64,000 bases of DNA from Acheta domesticus (lineage: Eukaryota > Arthropoda > Insecta > Orthoptera > Gryllidae). How positions within the stretch are numbered: position 1 is the first letter of the stretch; the number at the start of each line of letters is the position of its first letter. The notes under the pieces are model-generated. The model ran no database searches. It had not been told where the DNA came from and was given only the letters and a program-made list of their open reading frames with translations. A program made the position numbers and the translations under genes. Of the stretch, positions 32,905-45,037 are shown one piece after another. The stretch lies in the NCBI GenBank assembly GCA_031308135.1, contig JAHLJT010000631.1:149727425-149791424 (forward strand). The letters are read 5' to 3'.

Positions 32905-34440
32905 TAATATGCTATTGTCATTTTCTTAATATTTCGGTTTCCTATTGGTAGAACGGAAATATTAATTTTAGAATATTAAAGAACACAAAAACATAGCCTT
33001 AAATGGCAATTTTCTTTTAAAAATGATGTGCCGTTTAAGAGAAAATGGCGTTTTAACACTACTAAAAATGCGAAATTTGAAGCTCATTTTCACACAAAAT
33101 TTCTGAGTTTTCAAAATACTTTATTTGAACTTATTTGAAGTACTTACACTCACAAATATAATCATCTTTACAAATTGCGGATAATGTGCATATTAAAGAT
33201 GTGAGAGATCTTTCAAAAATTTACATTTATATAATTTTTGAAAAAACAAAAAAATACTCAAAATAAACTTTACGTCTTATTAAAGAGTGTAATTATTACT
33301 ATCTGTTACATAAGTTTGAAGAAAAAAATTTGCAGCCATATATGAGAAAATGGCGTTTGAGCATTTCTGAAAATGCCGAAATTTGAACTACTTTTCACAG
33401 AAAACAGTAGTGTTTTCAAGAAACTTATATAAAGTTTGAAATACTTTATATAATATTCGAATACTTTATATAATAATAATATAATATTCGAAAAACTTAA
33501 AGCATATATACTCGTAAATATAATAATGTGAAAAAATCGCCGCTAAAGTAAATATTAGCGACGTGAGAAACATGTGAAAAAATTTACATTTTTGTAATTT
33601 TTGAAAAAACCAACCGATAGACCAATATGGCTTTTATGTCATCTGATAGAGTACACTTACCACTATCCCTACCACAAGTTTAAAGAAAAAATTTGGAGCC
33701 GTTTTTGAGAAAATTTTGTTTATGTAATTTTTTAAAATTGCACATATTGCACGCAATATTGCGCGAAAAACACTAAAATTTTCAAAAAAATGTAGAATAC
33801 CTTAAGGAAAGAACTCACTATGAAGAAAAAATGTATTTGAAAAAATCTCTATCTTCAAGTTTGTAGTTGGAGAAAGACGCCGAAAAAAATTCAAACTTTC
33901 AAAATTTTCGAAAATTCAGCGTTATCCGTGGAAATCGGACCTATGCCACGTTAATACGTGCATTTTACTCTATTCCAACAAGAAATTTAAAGAAAAAAAT
34001 TGGAGCCGTTTTTGAGAAAATTTTGAAAATCCCCGGGGGGCTTCATATAAAGTACCCCCAAGTTTTAAAGAATCTTTTTCATAATCTCAAAGCTTCGACT
34101 AGAATCAGATCAACCCGGGAATATCGATTTTGGAAGAAATCGTACGTATGGTTTAGGCGCTAGCAGTGTTCACAGACGGACGGACGGACGGACAGACTGC
34201 CGTTTTCCTTTCAATTGGGTTTTCGGTATCGAGGACCTAGAAAACAGGGTTTCTGGCTACACCACGTGTTAATGGATTTTCTTCTTAATTTAGCAAGTGA
34301 TTTTATCCACTTATTCGTTTTCACGTCCCGGCAATTAATTTTTTTCCGCCGAAAATTGGCAATTTTTTTCGCGCAGCCTTACATAACTTTCCCTAAACTA
34401 CGTATATTACTCCGTGTATACGTACGTATACGGGAAAGCA
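32905..34440 (+). repeat. R1 repeat, copy f (5' truncated)
   Basis: It is closely similar to copy e from its CTTAATATTTCGGTTTCCTATT region through CTTCATATAAAGTACCCCC (about 34042), a (GGAC)n run (about 34175) and ATTACTCCGTGTATACGTACG to the CGGGAAAG end. The first about 130 bases of copy e are missing. A short expansion of TAATATAATATTCG lies near 33440-33490. Confidence 0.7.
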
Positions 34441-34485
34441 AAAAGGGGTAGGAAGGCTGAATTCTATGTGTTTCTTTATAATTTG

Positions 34486-34580
34486 GTTAATAATAAAGAC
34501 ACAGTCGGCACATGAGCAGACTGTGTCTTTACAGACAGACATTTGTTTAATAATAAAGACACAGTCTGCACGATACCCAT
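34486..34580. repeat. Repeated hairpin unit
   Basis: TTAATAATAAAGACACAGTC occurs at about 34487 and 34548, and between them AGACTGTGTCTTTA is its inverted copy. The first pair can form a 12-bp stem. Confidence 0.6.
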
Positions 34581-34639
34581 ATGCTTCTTTTTATTTCCCC
34601 TCCACAGTACTCCTGAGGAGACGGGAATTTATTTTTCTT

Positions 34640-35020
34640 AATTGCTATACAGTAGACTGTTCGTCAGGTAATAGTACTTGAAAGATTTTGTACAGTCGCC
34701 TAGTAATTATTTTAGCAAACATTTGTATGCGCCGTTGAGGAGAATTAAACCCCTGTTATTACTGTCAATTCTACAGCCTTTCTTCAAAATATATTGCTTC
34801 TTTCCATGCGTTGGGTATATCGTGTATTGTCCAGTAGATATTGAGGATATTGAAAAATCTCTCTCTAGTTTCCCTTGGAGAATATTTTATTAATTCTGTG
34901 ATTTTCTCATCATTACCAGAACTTTTATTGTTTTTAGATGCTTGTAAAAACTTTCTCTAGTTCTTCCAAAGTTATAAGGTCAACAGAATAGCACTGTATT
35001 GAGAATTGTTTCTAATATTT
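34640..35020 (-). pseudogene. RTE-like RT fragment
   Basis: On the minus strand the peptides TLEELEKVFTSI, KNNKSSGNDEKITELIKYSP, FKKGCRIDSNN-like and RGLILLNGAYKCLLK follow each other with frame changes. They match the entry of an RT domain (NNK.PG.D.I..ELIKY then KKG....N.RGI.LLN.AYK). The frameshifts make it a relic. It sits just beyond the end of an R1 copy, as does the RT fragment at 17.5 kb. Confidence 0.65.
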
Positions 35021-35714
35021 CTTTGTTAGTGAACCAAAACTTTTTATAATTATTTAGCCATTTCTCTTCGTTTTGTTGTTAATTCATGCTGTATCACGTT
35101 CTTCCTTATTGCGTGCGTATTACATATCCCTAACGGTCCCAAAAATTGTTATTACTCTCTCGCCTTACGAATACTTCGTAAAGCGGTTCACCGCTGCCTT
35201 TCTTGGTCATGTTTGTGTAGTGTCCGCTACGCGGGCACTCCAAAAGCGATACGCCTCACCGCACCAGGAGAGCGGCCAAGGCGTGGAAGGCGCCCCCCCT
35301 CCCTCCTCCTGTAGAAGATGGGGCACGCAGCCGACTCCCATCCCCTGCGAAGAGGTGGAAAAGCCGACGAGGCAGCCGCGGGGCGAGGGCCCCGCCATTC
35401 CATCACCGACAGCTAGTAGTAGAACATTAACTGACTTAGACATTGTACCCGGCGCACTTACTTGTGATTCTTTGATTAACGGCCTTTTTGTAACCTGTAT
35501 AACGACCCGGTTATGAAAACATATCTTTGATATTGAGACTCCTGGCAGCGTTTTGTGTATTATCCTTTGGGATTTTGGTGAATAATAAATTGTTGTTGCA
35601 GACCGCAGAGGGTTGTTTCATTTGGTATACAACAGTTTGATAGACATGTTTTTCGCATGTCGAAAATTTCCGGCTCCTAGTGATAAAATCCATACAATTA
35701 CGTTTTGACTAAAA
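35021..35714. other. Unassigned, with a GC-rich patch
   Basis: About 35265-35410 is GC-rich. The plus open frame 35073-35516 spans it and is proline-rich but not recognised. Confidence 0.35.
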
Positions 35715-36093
35715 TATAAGTAATTGCGATAAATGTGCTGGAAATGTCTGTATATATTTGTTCAAATTTTTAGCTTTTAACAATTTTTTACTTCTCTTCT
35801 TGTATTTGTAAAGCGTATGTATCATCGTATCAATTGTTTCTTAATCATGCATTTACAATTTTATACGTCGGTTCTATTCTTTCATGGCTCAGTTCGACAC
35901 AGGTGGTGTTGGTGTTGCGTAGTGGTATAAGTGCTGGTTCGTTGACTTCGAGTTTCGGATGTCCGGTTTCGGTACGGAAAACGTTTGCTGGTATATGCTC
36001 TTTTGCTGGTTTATGAAGTAGTGGAATAGCAATAAGGACCGTATAGAAGCAGAGCGAGAAAGTATGTGCGTCGGAAGCACCACTAGTTTCTAT
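35715..36093 (+). repeat. SINE-like repeat family B, copy 2
   Basis: This diverged inverted counterpart of 7216-7592 contains GCGTAGTGGTATAAGTGCTGG (tRNA D-arm-like) and GTCCGGTTTCGGTACGG (weak B box). It ends GAGAAAGTATGTGCG and GCACCACTAGT. The ORFs within it are incidental. Confidence 0.5.
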
Positions 36094-36624
36094 AGTAGCA
36101 GATATACCAGTAGAATAGATCAAGTTTATAGCAATACAACAAATACCGTGTTTTATATTTCGTTATGTATTATATTGTATAATTGCAGTATATTAAATAT
36201 TTATTCCATTGACATAAACCTATGACGTAGTTCCATACAAACAACTCTTCGGCCTCATAAAGCATCTCTTCTTTTGTTAGGGCGCGCGCTCCGCAGTCAT
36301 AACAAACCCACCTCAACGAACGCTTCTCACGGGCGGTCGCAGTCGTCAAATTACTGATTTAAAACCAGGAACCGAAAAGGTATTGAATACCGGTAAAAAT
36401 ACCGGTAAAATACCGGTATTTTTTCATACCGGTATATAATACCTTTATTCTTTTATACCGGTAAAATACCTTTATAGGACGTCTATACCGGTATGGACGT
36501 CCATAAAGGTTATACCGGTATTATACCGGTATTTTCAATGGAAATAGTGCCGCGTGCCCCACGCGCGCGCCACAAACGCGTGCCACACGCGCGAGCTAAC
36601 CACACGCGCGCGCCCACACACGCG

Positions 36625-37249
36625 ACTTATATCCCCACGTACAGAGCGTACAGGCTGTACATAGCATTACGCAATGTACTCCGGAGCAAAGCATGGCTTA
36701 TGAATTTAATTAAAGCACGAGGCCCGATAACCAATATCTTGGAACCAGAAAGAAGGCGTCTTTTCGTGTCCACGATAATTTTAACGCACTTCTATCTTAA
36801 GCACCTAATAAATACTAACAAATTTCATCTCAGTTGCGCCCTGCGCTCAGATAAGACGTCGAAGGCTCCAATAACTAAAGCCTGCCCCTTAACCTCCATG
36901 TAATCATGAAAGGTCACTTCGGGGCACAGTCCTCGCGATACCAAGATCCTCGCTTTGGAGTTCCCCCTCCGCCCGTGATAAGGGCCACACAGAGCGCACT
37001 CGCGTCTCTGACCATAACAAGTATCTCCCCCTCCACCATGTACTTACAAACAGGAGTGGGGATGTAGTCTATATAGTTCCTAAGGAGATATTGTAAAGGG
37101 TTCACAACCATTTTCGACTTTGTAATAGAAATTTGTATAACCTGTATTTTATTCACTTCTGTAATAAACTCGGTGTGTTCTCACTCTCTGAGTTTCATTT
37201 CACTAAGTCTGTCTGGAGAACTGTCGACTTGCCATCGACGTATTTTACT
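36625..37249 (+). repeat. Errantivirus 5' LTR (625 bp)
   Basis: It is the same length as the 3' LTR at 43029-43653 and differs from it at about five positions. It begins ACTTATATCCCC and ends GACGTATTTTACT, without TG...CA ends, as is common for errantiviruses. CGCG lies on both outer sides, a likely 4-bp TSD, though the surrounding CG-rich satellite makes that hard to prove. TTCTGTAATAAACTCGG near 37156 holds an AATAAA poly(A) signal. Confidence 0.9.
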
Positions 37250-37939
37250 GGGGGCTCAGCCGGGATGGCAGGTGTCCAATAATTGCAATTACGGAAGACA
37301 TTAAGCGAGCTAATCGTCAGTAGTAACCTCTTCAACAATTAAGAGGCTTTCAAGACTGCGACTTGCCGCGCCCTGCTGCCCTGTCTCGACGGAACGTCCA
37401 CGACGAGCACGCGGTCTTCATCGCCATTGCAGAGGACTTCTTAAGGCCAGCCGATCGCCAGCAGTAACCTCTTCACCCATTAAGAGGCCTTCGAGTCTGC
37501 GACCTGCTGCGCCCTGCTGCCATCCACTTCGGACCGGCCTGGTGATCAACGGAACCTGAGAGAACGTCCCACTTCAGACGCAGGATGTTGGTCTGGATCC
37601 TCATCTCTTCAATGCTGTAAGTGAGACTTCACACCGCTGTGTTAATGAGTGCAGTGCTTAGCTACAGTAGTCAATGAGCTATTTTTGGTTATCGTGCATT
37701 TTCATTAAGCAAAATTCAGAAGTGCAACGTTACTTATAGAAGTGCAGTAGTTAAACGCAATAGTTTAAAAAGCTACTTTCGTATCCTGCATTTTTATAAC
37801 CTGTGAATCAGAATTAAATTTATAATTCATTTCATTTTGAAAGTAACCAATTAGAAAATTAATTTTAATTTTAAAGATTATCTTAATTGTATATTTTAAG
37901 GAATTTATTCCATAACTTAAGGTAAATTTTATTTACATA
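37250..37939 (+). other. Errantivirus leader with primer-binding site and internal duplication
   Basis: GGGGGCTCAGCCGGGAT directly after the LTR is the expected position of the tRNA primer-binding site; I did not assign the tRNA. A segment of about 70 bases starting ATCGTCAGTAGTAACCTCTT at 37313 is repeated with changes at 37454. Confidence 0.65.
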
Positions 37940-39124
37940 ATGGCGCAAGGCTTCGAACCCCTCACAAAGTGGGAAATGGCACACATTAATCTGTTGCCAG
38001 AATTTAACGGTACTTCCGACTGTAATTTAGATTATTTCTTAGTCCAATGCGAGTCTTTCTTGCGAAATTTTCATAGATCTCCGGAAACCCCGAATGCAGA
38101 ACTAACTAATATGTTCCTTTTCAATGTAGTAAAAGCCAAAATCAAAGGCGAAGAGCAATCAGTGCTCGATGTCGAAACAAATTCGAATTTCGAAAGACTA
38201 AAGGAAAAGTTAATAAGAAAATACGGAGACGCTCGCGACGAACACATCTTGTTCCGCGAAATATCCAATTGTTGTCAAAAACGCAATGAAAATTTCCTGG
38301 AATATCATGACCGATTAAATCAACTAGTCATTAAGTACAAAAGTACATTAAAATTGAATCATCAAAATCCCATTCTAGAAATGAAGTTACAGGAAGCAGA
38401 CGGAAAAGCTTTAGGCGCTTTCCGAGCAGGTATCCTTAACCCATATCGCGAATACCTTAGGTACGCACAGATTACAGATCTCTCTCAAGCTCTTCGTGCA
38501 TGCCGCGATTATGACAACGAACGAGCATACGAAAACTACATGGATTCATTGCGCAACAACCAAAAACAAAATCTTCCAACTCCCAACCAACAGGTTAAAA
38601 CAAATCAAACGCCCACGTTTAATTTCAGAAGTAGCTTCCCCACACCTTTTACGCATTCTAATTTTACTCCAAATATGTCGCGTTTTCAGCCAATGCCACA
38701 TCGACCTGAACCAAGTAGAGTCTTGCCACCGCATGTAAGTCAGCCGCAAAATCACACGCAGCAAAATTTGCATCGTTCTCCTCTTATTAGGCCTCCCCAA
38801 TTTCGACCACCTGTAGGTCAGGGAAGACCATATCCACATCCCTTGCAGATTGGAAGAATGCATGACCCGCCGAATCAACCGCAAGGTAATAGACAGACTC
38901 CCATGTCAGGTGTTTCCACTATCAGACAAAACGCGAATTACCACTACAATGACAATCAGATTGACTATACTGACTATAGCGGACAGAATTATGAGGACAT
39001 CTATGATGAAACCTCTCAGAAGTATGACTACTATTATCCAGAGCAGACAAATGAGAACTTCGAAACTAGCGAATTCGTGAATCAGGATTTTCGCGAGGTT
39101 GCGTCATCAATACCCAAGACTTGA
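37940..39124 (+). CDS. gag: Errantivirus Gag (394 aa)
   Basis: The intact frame opens with ATG at 37940 after the leader. The N-terminal two thirds look like a retrotransposon Gag capsid region (LLPEFNGTSDCNLDYFL near residue 18, LREKL-like FERLKEKLIRKYGD near 93). The last third is rich in Asn, Gln, Pro, Tyr and acidic residues and has no CCHC zinc knuckle, which is usual in errantiviruses. It ends at 39124, four bases past the start of the Pol frame, which lies at -1. No decay is visible in this frame. Confidence 0.85.
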   Translation: MAQGFEPLTKWEMAHINLLPEFNGTSDCNLDYFLVQCESFLRNFHRSPETPNAELTNMFLFNVVKAKIKGEEQSVLDVETNSNFERLKEKLIRKYGDARDEHILFREISNCCQKRNENFLEYHDRLNQLVIKYKSTLKLNHQNPILEMKLQEADGKALGAFRAGILNPYREYLRYAQITDLSQALRACRDYDNERAYENYMDSLRNNQKQNLPTPNQQVKTNQTPTFNFRSSFPTPFTHSNFTPNMSRFQPMPHRPEPSRVLPPHVSQPQNHTQQNLHRSPLIRPPQFRPPVGQGRPYPHPLQIGRMHDPPNQPQGNRQTPMSGVSTIRQNANYHYNDNQIDYTDYSGQNYEDIYDETSQKYDYYYPEQTNENFETSEFVNQDFREVASSIPKT

Positions 39125-41586
39125 ATAATATACACAATGCTCCAGAACTCCCTTTCATCACGTTGTTTGGTCTAAAGATCTTAATTGACTCCGGCGCCAG
39201 CAACTCTATGATCAATCCGAACCCCGCTTACGAAATGTTTTCTGAATATCTTTTTAAGGAAAATTTTTGCATCCAGTCCATCCATGCTAAAACAATAGGA
39301 ACGGACAACGTACGCTATCAGATATTTTCTGAGTACGGTCTGGACTCGCCTATTAATTTTAGAGTAATTCAGTGGCACAATTATTTCGATGCTCTCATCG
39401 GCTCTTCAGATTTTGCACGTCTGAAAGCGAAAATTGACTACCACACTAATACTATCACCCTAGGGGATAAGAAGATTCCTTTCTACTTTCACTCCCCGTT
39501 CAAACAAAAACATCACGAAATCGAACAAAATTCTCACGATCTTACGATTCCAGTCAACATAAAACAAGGAGAAGTGTATGTCCCAGCTTTTATCCATGAC
39601 GGTCACTACTTCCCCGACGCGATTCTAGTTGCCGAAGAGTATGCCGTTAAGTATCCCACGGAATGCTTTTCGGAAGTCGAATTTGACCAGCCTGTGTATG
39701 TCGAACCACTAGACAGCGTCGACGTCCAGTCGCTTGAGATAAATTCAATTACCGAACGAGATATCGGAGAGTTTTTGAGAACTCAGCATATGAATGACCT
39801 AGAAACAGAGGCAATATTCAACGTATGTTCGGAATTTGCCGATGTGTTCTACTTCCCCGGTTGCGACCTATCTTTTACTAATTCTGTGAAACACTATATC
39901 CGTACCACTGATGAGAGTCCGGTTTATAAAAGAAATTATCGTTATCCACCCCACTTGAAAGACCTTATCAATAAAGAAGTACAAAAGTTGCTAAATCAGG
40001 GCATTATTACACACAGCGAGTCGCCATATTGCAGTCCCGTGTGGATAGTACCCAAGAAAACGGACGCATCAGGCGAAAGGAAGTGGCGGCTGGTTATCGA
40101 CTTCCGCGATTTGAATAAAAAGACTATTGAGGATAAATACCCATTACCTAGAATCGAGGAAATTCTTGATAGCTTAGGAAAGTGCCAGTACTTTAGTACT
40201 CTCGATCTGGCACAAGGTTTCCACCAAATCGAAATGGATCCTCGATCCATAGAGAAAACAGCATTTACTGTAGACAATCAACATTTGATGTTTAAGAGAA
40301 TGCCTTTTGGAGTCCGGAACGCACCAGCCACATTTCAAAGAGTGATGGATAACGTGCTCAGACCGTTTCTCTATAAGTTCTGCTTTGTGTACATCGATGA
40401 TATTATCATTTTCTCGAAATCTTTAGAAGAACACGTCTATCATTTGTCACTTGTCCTGAAAAAACTACGAGAAGTTAATTTAAAAATTCAACTGGACAAG
40501 ACAGAATTTTTACACAAGGAAGTTGCCTTTCTCGGACACGTAGTGACCCAGGACGGTATAAAACCCAATCCGGACAAAATTAAAGCTATAAAAGAATATC
40601 CGATACCTACCACGACGAAGGAAATTAAACAGTTTCTCGGGTTAACAGGCTACTATAGAAAATTCATTAAGGATTATTCAAAGGTTAGTTTCTTTTTTAC
40701 TCGATGCCTGAAGAAAGGCGCTAGAATTGATATACATGATGAAGCTTATAAAGGAGCTTTCGAACAGCTGAAAGTACTTCTCTCGAACGCGCCCATCCTC
40801 GCCTACCCGGATTTCACGCAACCTTTCGTATTAACCACGGACAGTTCGAATTTCGCTTTAGGCTCCGTACTATCGCAAAATTCACACCCTATCGCATATC
40901 ACTCTCGCACCCTCAATCCATCTGAGCGTAATTACTCAACCGTGGAACAGGAGTTATTATCTATTGTCGATAGTTGTAAGCGATTCAAACCCTACCTCTG
41001 GGGACGACGGTTTACAATAGAATGTGACAACAGGCCCTTACAATGGTTGTTTTCACTGAAGGATCCCTCCTCCCGCCTGTACAGGTGGAAAATAAAGCTA
41101 GAGGAATTCAATTTCGAAATTAAGTACGTGAAAGGCAAAACTAATTACGTCGCCGACGCGCTGTCTCGCATAGAAATTAATGCCCATGATGAAGACGCTA
41201 AACCAGACATTGCTACCGTCCCGGACAAAGACTATCAACAGGAAATTGACTGTCAGGCGATAAATTCCAATCTAGAAGACCCCATCTTCACCCTAAGAAT
41301 GTCAGAAAGATCCCATTACAATGCGTTAGACCACATTTTCGTACCTACCACCGATCTAGAGGAATATATCATTAACAAAGAAACGCAAGCTCGAGAAATG
41401 GCTGCTTGCAATCCCCAGCCAGAGGAGACTTCTTTCCATCATGAATACCGAGTAAATGACACTGTTTATGTAAAGGACCCGCTGACGCGTAACAAAAAAT
41501 CCAAAAATTTGTATCGCGACGGCCTAGTGGTGAAAACCGAAACCAACAAAATCCACTGCAAAATGGAAAACGGAAAGTCATCGTAG
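39121..41586 (+). pseudogene. pol: Errantivirus Pol lacking the integrase core (821 codons)
   Basis: It is in the -1 frame relative to gag, and expression would need ribosomal frameshifting. Domains in order: aspartic protease with DSGAS near residue 23; RT with the YIDD site near residue 426 and the LGH / LTGYYRKFI blocks; RNase H with TTDSSNFALGSVLSQ near 580 and ECDNRPLQWL near 640. After residue about 720 the protein jumps to a short tail resembling only the end of an integrase (VYVKDPLTRNK). The HHCC zinc finger and the whole DDE core are absent, while the frame stays open. Full-length Pol of this group is longer by roughly 300 residues. This looks like an in-frame internal deletion. Confidence 0.85.
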
Positions 41587-41603
41587 ATAACTACCACAAG
41601 TTT

Positions 41604-43117
41604 ATGTTCCATTTCAACTTAACTACTTTAACGGAAACGTTCTCCCAGATAAGAAACAAAACCGACTCCTTGAATACTAAAAGTAATAATACCTTTCCCT
41701 TCTTGTCTTACGAGATATTGATGCTACTAAAAGAGGCTGAAAAGGAACTTTCAAAATTACTCCCCACACGCAATAGAAATAAAAGAGGTCTTGTCAATGG
41801 ACTAGGAAAAATTATAAAATTTATTTCAGGAAATTCAGATCAGGCGGATTACGATACGCTTGAGGCACAAATTACCGCCTTACAAAGTGACAGGGATCAG
41901 GAAATACATGTTAATAAAGTAGTGTCGTTCAGTAATTCTATAACTCACAAAATTCGTAAATGAAATGAATCACATAAATTTAAACATGGGGTTAATTCAG
42001 CAAATATTGTCAAAGCAGGATTTCAAAGTAGACCTTTTAGAGCAGTATCAGTACACTACGATGTGTTTAGAAGATTCTTGAAGATTTTACGAACTCTAGA
42101 AAATACCATAAGTTTGTCTTTCCATGATATCACGAACGTCCAGTTGTTCTCCAATGAAGATGTTACCAATGTAATGAACCATCTGTATGCTGGTTATCCT
42201 GTCAAATCTATTGTTCATAGTGATCCTTACCATGTTTTTGAGAATCTCAAATTCACAAAGAGCCAGGTTGTCATAATAGACCAGGGATTGGTCGTAATAT
42301 TATCAGTACCAACTACTGATGGTAATAACTATCACTTGTACGCAATCACACCTGTGCCTACTATTAATAACGTCGTGTTAATTCCTTCCGAGAGAAATTA
42401 TCTCCAGGGCCCTACCTCTAAATGGTCCACGGAAGATTGCATAAAAGGTGCATTAACATATGTTTGTGCTCATTCCAATGTGAGAGTTACCAGTTGTAAT
42501 CTGACGAAAACAACAGGATGTGATTTCGCACAGGTAACTAATGAAGTAAAGCTGTTTCAACTTCTTAACAAAAATGACATCCTATTTTCTCAACCCTTAA
42601 GGAAATTGTAATACAAACTTGCAATAATAACCAAACTTCGGTAGAACTACAAGGTTCATATCTAATCTATAGTAATGTAAATTGTCCTATATCAGCAATG
42701 AGTACCACATTAGAACCAAAGTCAACCACTCATGTCATGACGTTTCCACTTGTATATGTGTATAATGAACATGATGTAAAACTGAAAATTCAATTTCATC
42801 CATCCCACCTTGATGTAAATAAACTAAAATTAGACTTAATTCCCATCACACCCACTCCTATTATGTGGAAACAATTTAATGTAGTTGATATTGGTTTCGT
42901 ATTGTTTATTTTATGTTTTGTATGTTATGTGTGTAGAAAAATGTTGTACAAGGTACTTCTTAAATTGGTGGTACGTCGGGAGAAAAAACAAATCCCCGAG
43001 GACGGGGAAGCGGATCTGGTGGGAGAGGACTTATATCCCCACGTACAGAGCGTACAGGCTGTACATAGCATTACGCAATGTACTCCGGAGCAAAGCAGGG
43101 CTTATGAATTTAATTAA
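41604..43117 (+). pseudogene. env: Errantivirus env, broken
   Basis: Three pieces are recognisable: 41604-41963, with a furin-type RNKR site followed by GLVNGLGKIIKFISGN; 42063-42611; and 42698-43117, with a hydrophobic transmembrane segment (about 42890-42945) and a cytoplasmic tail that runs into the 3' LTR. The first two share a frame but are separated by a stop at 41961-41963 and a stretch where the neighbouring frame is the coding-like one, which implies two compensating indels between about 41940 and 42085. A further indel near 42590-42610 shifts to the third piece. No functional envelope can be made from this copy. Confidence 0.85.
43018..43028 (+). other. Errantivirus polypurine tract
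   Basis: GGTGGGAGAGG lies immediately before the 3' LTR, the place and composition expected for the plus-strand primer. Confidence 0.75.
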
Positions 43118-43653
43118 AGCACGAGGCCCGATAACCAATATCTTGGAACCAGAAAGAAGGCGTCTTTTCGTGTCCACGATAATTTTAACGCACTTCTATC
43201 TTAAGCACCTAATAAATACTAACAAATTTCATCTCAGTTGTGCCCTGCGCTCAGATAAGACGTCGAAGGCTCCAATAACTAACGCCTGCCCCTTAACCTC
43301 CATGTAATCATGAAAGGTCACTTCGGGGCACAGACCTCGCGATACCAAGATCCTCGCTTTGGAGTTCCCCCTCCGCCCGTGATAAGGGCCACACAGAGCG
43401 CACTCGCGTCTCTGACCATAACAAGTATTTCCCCCTCCACCATGTACTTACAAACAGGAGTGGGGATGTAGTCTATATAGTTCCTAAGGAGATATTGTAA
43501 AGGGTTCACAACCATTTTCGACTTTGTAATAGAAATTTGTATAACCTGTATTTTATTCACTTCTGTAATAAACTCGGTGTGTTCTCACTCTCTGAGTTTC
43601 ATTTCACTAAGTCTGTCTGGAGAACTGTCGACTTGCCATCGACGTATTTTACT
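43029..43653 (+). repeat. Errantivirus 3' LTR (625 bp)
   Basis: It differs from the 5' LTR at about five sites (for example AGCAGGGC against AGCATGGC near the start, GTTGTGCCC against GTTGCGCCC). It includes the last codons of env and is followed by CGCG satellite. Confidence 0.9.
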
Positions 43654-44215
43654 CGCGCGCGCCAAACACACGCGCCCCAAACACATGCGCGCGCCAACAC
43701 ATGCGCGCGCCAACACGCGCGCCGAACAAACGCGCGCGCCGAACAAACGCGCGCGCCGAACAAACGCGCGCACCGAACAAACGAGCGCGCCGAACAAACG
43801 CGCGATCCGAACAAACGCGCGCGCCGAACAAAGGCGCGATCCGAACAAAGGCGCGATCCGAACAAACGCGCGATCCGAACAAACGCGCGCGCCGAACAAA
43901 CGCACGATTCGGACAAACGCGCGCGCCGAACAAACGCGATCCGAACAAATGCGCGCGCCGAACAAAATCGCGCGCCGGACAAACGCGCGATCCGAACAAA
44001 CGCGCGCGCCGAACAAACGCGCGATCCGATTAAACGCGCGCGCCGAACAAACGCGCGATCCGAACACACGCACGCCGAACAAACGCGCGTGCCGAACAAA
44101 CGCGCTTGCCGAACAAACGCGCGAGCCGAACAAACACGCGAGCCGAACAAACGTGCGCGCCGAACAAACGCGCGCGCCGAACAAACGCGCGAGCCGAATA
44201 AACGCGAGCGCCTAA
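43654..44215. repeat. 17-bp CG-rich tandem array
   Basis: The basic unit is AACAAACGCGCGCGCCG with about 30 copies and point variants (GATCCG, GAGCCG). It has no stop codons in several frames on both strands, which gives long spurious Arg/Ala-rich open frames. A (CT)n and (CA)n tract follows at about 44345-44395. Confidence 0.9.
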
Positions 44216-44346
44216 CACACGCTTGCACCTCTCACACGCGCGCTACACACTTATGCGCTATACACTCACGCTCTATGCACCCACGCGCTATATACACTCG
44301 CTCTTTCTTTCTTACTCTTTCTCTCTTTCGTCCTCTTTCGATTTCT

Positions 44347-44394
<48 letters not shown>

Positions 44395-44399
<5 letters not shown>

Positions 44400-44745
44400 C
44401 ACATTCGGCAAAGCGTTTGTTGGGGCCTACGGTCAAACATCCTTCTCTCATATTTCAATTCTACTCACTGCGAAAAGAAATTAATAGCGTGGAGTATATA
44501 GGTCGAGTGCGTTATCCTCTGCCGAACCGGAGACGCTCGTGGGTCGAAACGCTGACCTCCGGAAACTGCCTACGCAACGGCGCAGCCCTCGCAGTTCTTA
44601 CAAAGGGGAACTGATTCCGAGAATCGGAATGCGCCAAGGAACGTTGCGTGAAGTCTTATCAACCGATGTCAGATTTCTGTCACCTTCGTTCTTTCACAAC
44701 TAATGTCGAAGGTCATATCCTGGCAGAGGCCGCGGGCCCGACCAC
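44395..44745. repeat. Conserved internal block of the satellite-carrying element
   Basis: Nearly identical to 20335-20690 in copy 1. It begins GTACACATTC and runs through GCGTTTGTTGGGGCCTACGG and CCTCTGCCGAACCGGAGACG to CATATCCTGGCAGAGGCCGC. The part with GGGTCGAAACGCTGACC, read on the minus strand, has a B-box-like GTTTCGACCC, so it may derive from a tRNA or SINE. Confidence 0.7.
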
Positions 44746-44847
44746 GCGCGGCGATGTCTGCGCTTGGAGAGGCGGCACGTTGCAATTGTTTTAAAAACTA
44801 CTTGCCATACTTCACAGCACTTAAATTTCATATTTATGAGTTTTGAG

Positions 44848-45037
44848 GGTGAGGATAGGACAAGAAAGAGGAAGGAAAGATCGCGCGCGGGCCGAGGAGA
44901 ATTCTAGCGGCCGGCTGCTCTGATCGGTAGTTTTCCTTGGTTTCTCCGAACAATATCAGAGGAATGCCGGAGCAGTACCCTAATAGATGGGCCACAGACC
45001 GCGCGCGATCGTTCCTTCCTCTTGTCCTATCCTCACC
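44848..45037. mobile_element. 190-bp inverted-repeat unit (MITE-like)
   Basis: GGTGAGGATAGGACAAGA at the left is mirrored by TCTTGTCCTATCCTCACC at the right. The arms extend about 40 bases through GAAGGAA and GATCGCGCGCGG with a small indel. I found no clear TSD. Confidence 0.65.

Noticed and set aside
42885..43307. A 140-codon open frame overlapping the end of env and the 3' LTR
   Set aside because: It is an alternative frame of env and LTR sequence, and its second half repeats in the 5' LTR.
43537..44484. Long Arg/Ala/Asn-rich open frames on both strands
   Set aside because: Same cause: a 17-bp CG-rich array without stops, followed by CT and CA microsatellites.
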